From: CBDVBZ01 sp965372355
GTDB taxonomy: Bacteria; Krumholzibacteriota; Krumholzibacteriia; WVZY01
Length of the DNA stretch: 24,404 bases
Direction: 5' to 3'
NCBI GenBank assembly: GCA_965372355.1
Contig: CBDVBZ010000047.1
Span: forward strand, 1-24,404
Both the position numbers and the translations under genes were made by a program. Positions 20,528 to 24,404 of this stretch are shown here, piece after piece. How positions within the stretch are numbered: position 1 is the stretch's first letter; each line of letters opens with the position of its first letter. The notes below the pieces were generated by a model. The model was not told the DNA's origin and ran no database searches. It saw nothing but the letters and a program-made list of their open reading frames with translations.

Positions 20528-23259
20528 TGAACGTTGCTTCGGCGTCAGCAGCTCATCTAACCGTAAACCGGAAGTGCAAAATGGGACCTCATTATTTGGA
20601 AAAAGTCCTCGCCCCGCAATCCATCGCGGTTATCGGCGCGAGCCAGAGAGAGAACTCGGTCGGTAACCGGGTCTTCACGAATCTTATCGAGGCGGGATAC
20701 TCCGGGGACCTCATCGCGGTCAACAAAAAATACAAAGAGCTCGCCGGTAAGCCGTGTGTCGCATCGGTCAAGGACATCGGCAAACCGGTGGATCTCGCCG
20801 TTGTCGTGACTCCGGCTGCCACGGTGCCGGCCATTATCAACGAGTGCGGCGAGCAAGGCATTCGGGGCGCCGTCGTTATCTCTGCCGGCTTTCGTGAAGT
20901 CGGCCCTGCCGGCGGACGGCTCGAGCAACAGTTGATGGATCACGCGCGCCACTACGACATGCGGATCATCGGTCCGAACTGTCTCGGTATCATGCGCCCC
21001 TCGATCGGTGTCAACGCGACCTTTAGCCACAACGCCGCCACAGAGGGCAACCTCGCACTCGTCTCGCAGTCGGGGGCCATCTGTACATCGATTCTCGATT
21101 GGGCACTGGCGAACGGCGTGGGTTTTTCTTCGATGATCTCGATGGGAGCCGCCGCGGATGTCGATTTCGGTGAAGTGCTGGACTATCTGGCCGTCGATCC
21201 CAAGACAAAGAGCATTCTTCTCTATATCGAGGGCATACGCGACGCGCGCCACTTCATGAGTGGTCTGCGGGTCGCGGCGAGAATGAAACCGGTTGTGATC
21301 GTCAAGGCGGGCCGCTTCGCGGAAGGGTCGAAAGCGGCCGTGTCGCACACGGGATCCATGGTGGGCTCGGATGACGTTTTCGATGCGGCCGTGCAACGGG
21401 CCGGTGTCGTCAGGGTCCATTCGATCCGCCAGCTGTTCGAAGCGGCACAGATGCTATCGAGCGGCTACCGCGTAAAGGGTAACCGGCTGGCTGTCGTGAC
21501 CAACGCGGGTGGTCCCGGTGTGATGGCAGCGGACCACGCGGCGGAGGTCGGCGTGTCCGTCGTCGAACTCGGCCCAGAAACCATTGAGCAAATGAACGCG
21601 TTTCTGCCGGAGCACTGGTCCCATGGGAATCCCATCGACATCCTCGGTGACGCACCGCCCGAGCGCTACGGCCAGACGATATCGGTCTGCCAGACGGAAA
21701 AGAATGCGGACGGTGTGCTCGCCATGTTCTGTCCACAGGCGATGAGCAACCCCACCGAGGCCGCGAAAGGAGTCGTCAAGGCGGCCAAAGAGGGCAAGAA
21801 GCCGACGATCGCGTGTTGGATGGGAGAGAAGCAGGTAGAGAAGGCCAGGCGGGTCTTTGCCGATGCCGGTATTCCCTTGTTCAGCACGCCCGAGCCGGCG
21901 GTCGAGGCGTTCTCGTACCTCTCACACCACCACCGGAATCAGCAGCTTCTCCTCCAGGTACCCGGTCCGCTCTCCGCACGGGGTGAGCCGGATGTCGAGG
22001 GGGCCCGTCTTGTGATCGAGGGGGCGCTATCCAGCGGCCGTAAGGTGCTGTCGACGACCGAGTCCAAAGCGCTGCTTGCCGCGTTTCACATCCCGACAGT
22101 GGCGGCGATCGAGGCCCATTCGGCCAACGACGCGCTGGTCGCGGCGCAGTCGGTCGGTTTTCCCGTCGCGATGAAAATCAACTCGTTCGACATCACCCAC
22201 AAGTCGGATGTCGGTGGCGTCCGGCTCAATATCGACAACGCGCGCGCGGTTCGCTCGATGTTCAACGAAATGGTGGCCAGCGTCCGGCGTGCCCAGCCCG
22301 ATGCCGAGGTGCGCGGAGTCACCGTCGAGCGGATGTCGCAGAAGCGCTCCGGTCGTGAGCTCATGGTCGGTGTCGTTCGCGATGCCGTGTTTGGCCCGAC
22401 GATCAGTTTTGGTGCGGGTGGTGTCGCCGTCGAGGTCGTACAGGACCGTGCGATTGCCCTCCCGCCGCTCAACGAGTTCATCGTGCGCGATTTGATCGGC
22501 CAGACCAGGGTCTCCAAGCTGCTCGGCGCCTTCCGCAATATGCCGCCGGTCGATGCCAAGGCGATCGAGACGGTGCTCTTGAGGGTATCCGAGATGGTGT
22601 GCGAGCTTCCACACATCCAGGAGCTCGATATCAACCCGTTGATCGCTGACGAAGACGGCGCGGTTGCCGTCGACGCGCGGGTCGTCGTGAGTTATCCGCC
22701 TCCAGTGACCGATCGATACGCACACATGGCCATTCATCCGTACCCGAACCATCTGATCAGCCGTTATCAGCTCGCTGACGGCACGAACATGGTCATGCGG
22801 CCGATTCGTCCCGAAGATGCCGAAATCGAGGACACGTTCGTCGCCAACCTTTCCTCCCAATCGAAATACTTCCGTTTTATGCGTGCCATACAGAAATTGA
22901 CACCGGAGATGCTGGTCCGTTTCACACAGATCGATTACCACCGTGAAATGGCCCTCATCGCGACCACCGAGATCGACGGCCGGGAGGAGGAAGTGGCCGT
23001 CGGGCGTTATGTGACCAATCCCGATGGCAAGAGCTGTGAGTTCGCGCTCGTCGTGGGGGACAACTGGCGGCGAAAGGGTATCGGCTCGCGCATCATGATG
23101 GGGCTTATGGAGGACGCTAAGAGCCGTGGGTTAGAAGTGATGGCCGGAGAAATTCTCTCGCAGAACAGCGACATGCTCTCGTTGTCCCGGAGGCTGGGCT
23201 TCAACATCCGTTCGTGCGAAGGGGACGCGACAGTCATGGAAGCGATGAAGCGGCTGTAG
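20527..23259 (+). CDS. ADP-forming acyl-CoA synthetase fused to a GNAT acetyltransferase domain (PatZ-like)
   Basis: A 910-residue protein. The order is: CoA-binding domain at about 25-150 (LEKVLAPQSIAVIGASQREN), succinyl-CoA ligase-like domains with the phosphohistidine motif AAVSHTGSMVGSD (His274), an ATP-grasp domain at about 490-725 (ALLAAFHIPTVAAIE, VAMKINSFDITHKSDVGGV, ELDINPLIADEDG), and a C-terminal GNAT domain at about 745-905 (MVMRPIRPEDAE, acetyl-CoA loop RRKGIGS). Relatives are ADP-forming acetate-CoA ligases and Pat-type lysine acetyltransferases; the kept His274 suggests the ligase part may be active. The ATG at 20527 overlaps the glycosyltransferase stop; Met19 (20581, GGAAG upstream) matches the family start better and is the alternative. 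Confidence 0.93.
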   Translation: MNVASASAAHLTVNRKCKMGPHYLEKVLAPQSIAVIGASQRENSVGNRVFTNLIEAGYSGDLIAVNKKYKELAGKPCVASVKDIGKPVDLAVVVTPAATVPAIINECGEQGIRGAVVISAGFREVGPAGGRLEQQLMDHARHYDMRIIGPNCLGIMRPSIGVNATFSHNAATEGNLALVSQSGAICTSILDWALANGVGFSSMISMGAAADVDFGEVLDYLAVDPKTKSILLYIEGIRDARHFMSGLRVAARMKPVVIVKAGRFAEGSKAAVSHTGSMVGSDDVFDAAVQRAGVVRVHSIRQLFEAAQMLSSGYRVKGNRLAVVTNAGGPGVMAADHAAEVGVSVVELGPETIEQMNAFLPEHWSHGNPIDILGDAPPERYGQTISVCQTEKNADGVLAMFCPQAMSNPTEAAKGVVKAAKEGKKPTIACWMGEKQVEKARRVFADAGIPLFSTPEPAVEAFSYLSHHHRNQQLLLQVPGPLSARGEPDVEGARLVIEGALSSGRKVLSTTESKALLAAFHIPTVAAIEAHSANDALVAAQSVGFPVAMKINSFDITHKSDVGGVRLNIDNARAVRSMFNEMVASVRRAQPDAEVRGVTVERMSQKRSGRELMVGVVRDAVFGPTISFGAGGVAVEVVQDRAIALPPLNEFIVRDLIGQTRVSKLLGAFRNMPPVDAKAIETVLLRVSEMVCELPHIQELDINPLIADEDGAVAVDARVVVSYPPPVTDRYAHMAIHPYPNHLISRYQLADGTNMVMRPIRPEDAEIEDTFVANLSSQSKYFRFMRAIQKLTPEMLVRFTQIDYHREMALIATTEIDGREEEVAVGRYVTNPDGKSCEFALVVGDNWRRKGIGSRIMMGLMEDAKSRGLEVMAGEILSQNSDMLSLSRRLGFNIRSCEGDATVMEAMKRL

Positions 23260-23262
23260 AGC

Positions 23263-24252
23263 CTATCGCTCTTTGGGCGCCGTGCGCCGGCTCTTTTCTT
23301 CGTCGGGATAGTAGGACGCCGCGGGGCACCAGAACCGTACGCCGAACCGCTCGACCACTTTGACCCTGCCGCCCGATTCGAGATCCGCAAGCGCCTGCGT
23401 GACCGCCTCGGGACCGAACTTTGTGAGCACCTTCTCGAGCTCATCCTCGCGCATCGGGTGACGCTCGATAACCGCAGCGGCGGCATCGACCACATCGTCG
23501 TATCCGCTGAGATCGAACTCGACCCCCGCCGGCGGCACGACCTGGGCAACGTCTCCCAGAATCGCCATGGCCCGCAGAAGCCCGTCCTCATCGGGTGGCT
23601 CGACCCACGTTTCGGCCGTCGCCCTGTTGGGCAGATTGATGTGAACCTTGTCCGGCCGCATCTGTCTCAGAACGGAGCGGATGCCGAGCAACGCCGCTTC
23701 CGTATCATTGACGCCCTTGATGAGCATCACTTCGGGCCACAGCTTTCCCTCATACTCGTGAGAGAAGACGATGATCCCACCGATGTGACTCTCGTACGGC
23801 ACATCCGGGTGTGGCCGGTTGATACGCTTGTACAGATCCGGGCTGCCGGCGGTGACCGTTGGCATAACGGCATCGGCGGGCCGCACGGCCTCGCGCACCT
23901 CGGGAAGAAAAAGGAGTGAGCCGTTCGTACAGACGGCAACGGGAAGCTCCGTCATCGCCTTGACCTCCCGGATCATCTCACCCAGGCCCGCGTGCAGGAG
24001 CGGCTCGCCCGACCCGACAAAGGTGACCCAGTCGATCTGGCCGGGATCGTGCCGGCTCAGAACCTCCCTCACCTCTGCCAGGATCTCGTCGGTGGGATGG
24101 TAGTCGCCGCGGGCATTGACGACCGGCTTGCTGCGCCCCAGCTGGCAGTAGACGCAGTTCCAGTTGCACGTCTTGAGTGGGACGGGGTCGATCCCCAGCG
24201 ACTGTCCGAGCCTTCGCGACGGGGTGGGTCCAAAAACGTAACGGGCATTCAT
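23263..24252 (-). CDS. radical SAM protein, COG0731-like, paralogue 2
   Basis: A 329-residue radical SAM enzyme beginning MNARYVFGPTPSRRLGQSLG, with CNWNCVYC (Cys29, Cys33, Cys36) and YCQLGRS. It shares TFVGSGEPLLHAGLG, VCTNGSLL, NLPNRA and a C-terminal winged-helix region with HPMREDELEKVL and RFWCPA with the paralogue at 14541. The product is unknown. The ATG at 24252 is preferred because the family signature begins within seven residues; a GTG at 24267 is also in frame, and neither has a clear ribosome site. It converges on the acyl-CoA synthetase gene with three bases between stop codons, so the two are transcribed towards each other. Confidence 0.88.
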   Translation of the reverse strand: MNARYVFGPTPSRRLGQSLGIDPVPLKTCNWNCVYCQLGRSKPVVNARGDYHPTDEILAEVREVLSRHDPGQIDWVTFVGSGEPLLHAGLGEMIREVKAMTELPVAVCTNGSLLFLPEVREAVRPADAVMPTVTAGSPDLYKRINRPHPDVPYESHIGGIIVFSHEYEGKLWPEVMLIKGVNDTEAALLGIRSVLRQMRPDKVHINLPNRATAETWVEPPDEDGLLRAMAILGDVAQVVPPAGVEFDLSGYDDVVDAAAAVIERHPMREDELEKVLTKFGPEAVTQALADLESGGRVKVVERFGVRFWCPAASYYPDEEKSRRTAPKER

Positions 24253-24336
24253 GTTGATATCATACACGATTTCGGCTGCGCCGCACAGATGGTTAGCGAG
24301 CGTAAAGGGCGCAACTGGATCATTCCTTTTCTCATG

Positions 24337-24404
24337 TTAGCCCCTTCTTTTCTTTGCCAGTTCCTCGACGGCCTCTTTTGCCGTTTTTAGATCCACGCCG
24401 TGAA
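24337..24404 (-). CDS. C-terminal end of an unidentified protein (partial)
   Basis: The last 22 codons of a minus-strand frame, ending LKTAKEAVEELAKKRRG before TAA at 24337-24339. The helical Ala/Glu/Lys-rich composition is typical of a true C-terminus. The gene continues beyond the right edge and lies 84 bp upstream of the radical SAM gene on the same strand, so the two could be co-transcribed. The family cannot be named from this fragment. Confidence 0.5.
   Translation of the reverse strand, partial: HGVDLKTAKEAVEELAKKRRG

Overview
The window is bacterial chromosomal DNA of moderately high GC. The gene mix suggests an uncultured, probably anaerobic or microaerophilic bacterium: an ADP-forming acyl-CoA synthetase fused to a GNAT domain, two COG0731-type radical SAM proteins, an SDR-type L-threonine dehydrogenase, NifX-like and CooC/Mrp-like proteins, and sigma54 promoters. 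A Deltaproteobacterium or a candidate phylum (Zixibacteria or Eisenbacteria type) would fit, but the sequence alone does not settle it. I see no rRNA, tRNA, CRISPR array, insertion sequence or phage gene.

Left part (1-8350). A 29-bp tandem repeat lies at the edge. It is followed by a minus-strand pair (double-FKBP lipoprotein, then a small helical protein), a plus-strand K+ channel that converges on a GbsR/MarR-type repressor, a small four-cysteine protein, a GT4 glycosyltransferase, and a 1215-residue protein that joins a degenerate GT-A domain to a GH130 glycoside phosphorylase/hydrolase domain.

Middle and right part (8640-23260). This looks like one regulatory island. A XylR/DmpR-type sigma54 activator (17015-18652; XylR_N, V4R, AAA+, Fis-type HTH) sits among four transcription units. 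Each unit has a -24/-12 promoter of the form TGGCAT[GA]-N4-[TA]TGC. Each also has a pair of palindromic sites (best form ATTTCA-NNN-YGAAAT) whose centres are 21-22 bp apart. The promoter-proximal site is always centred 83-86 bp from the -24 GG. The four units are: (1) M20 peptidase, Met-rich exported protein, NifX-like, CooC-like ATPase, a 37-aa ORF and a universal stress protein; (2) a DUF89 protein; (3) on the minus strand, L-threonine dehydrogenase-like SDR and a radical SAM protein; (4) a membrane protein, a second GT4 and an acyl-CoA synthetase/acetyltransferase. The site pair of unit 3 also overlaps the activator's own sigma70-type promoter, which predicts negative autoregulation. I regard this local regulon as the main finding.

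Right edge (23263-24404). A second radical SAM paralogue and the last 22 codons of a further minus-strand gene. Two decayed gene fragments (a secreted hydrolase N-terminus near 8450 and a transporter C-terminus near 13050), and possibly a frameshifted small gene near 16535-16752, lie in or next to the regulatory intergenic regions.
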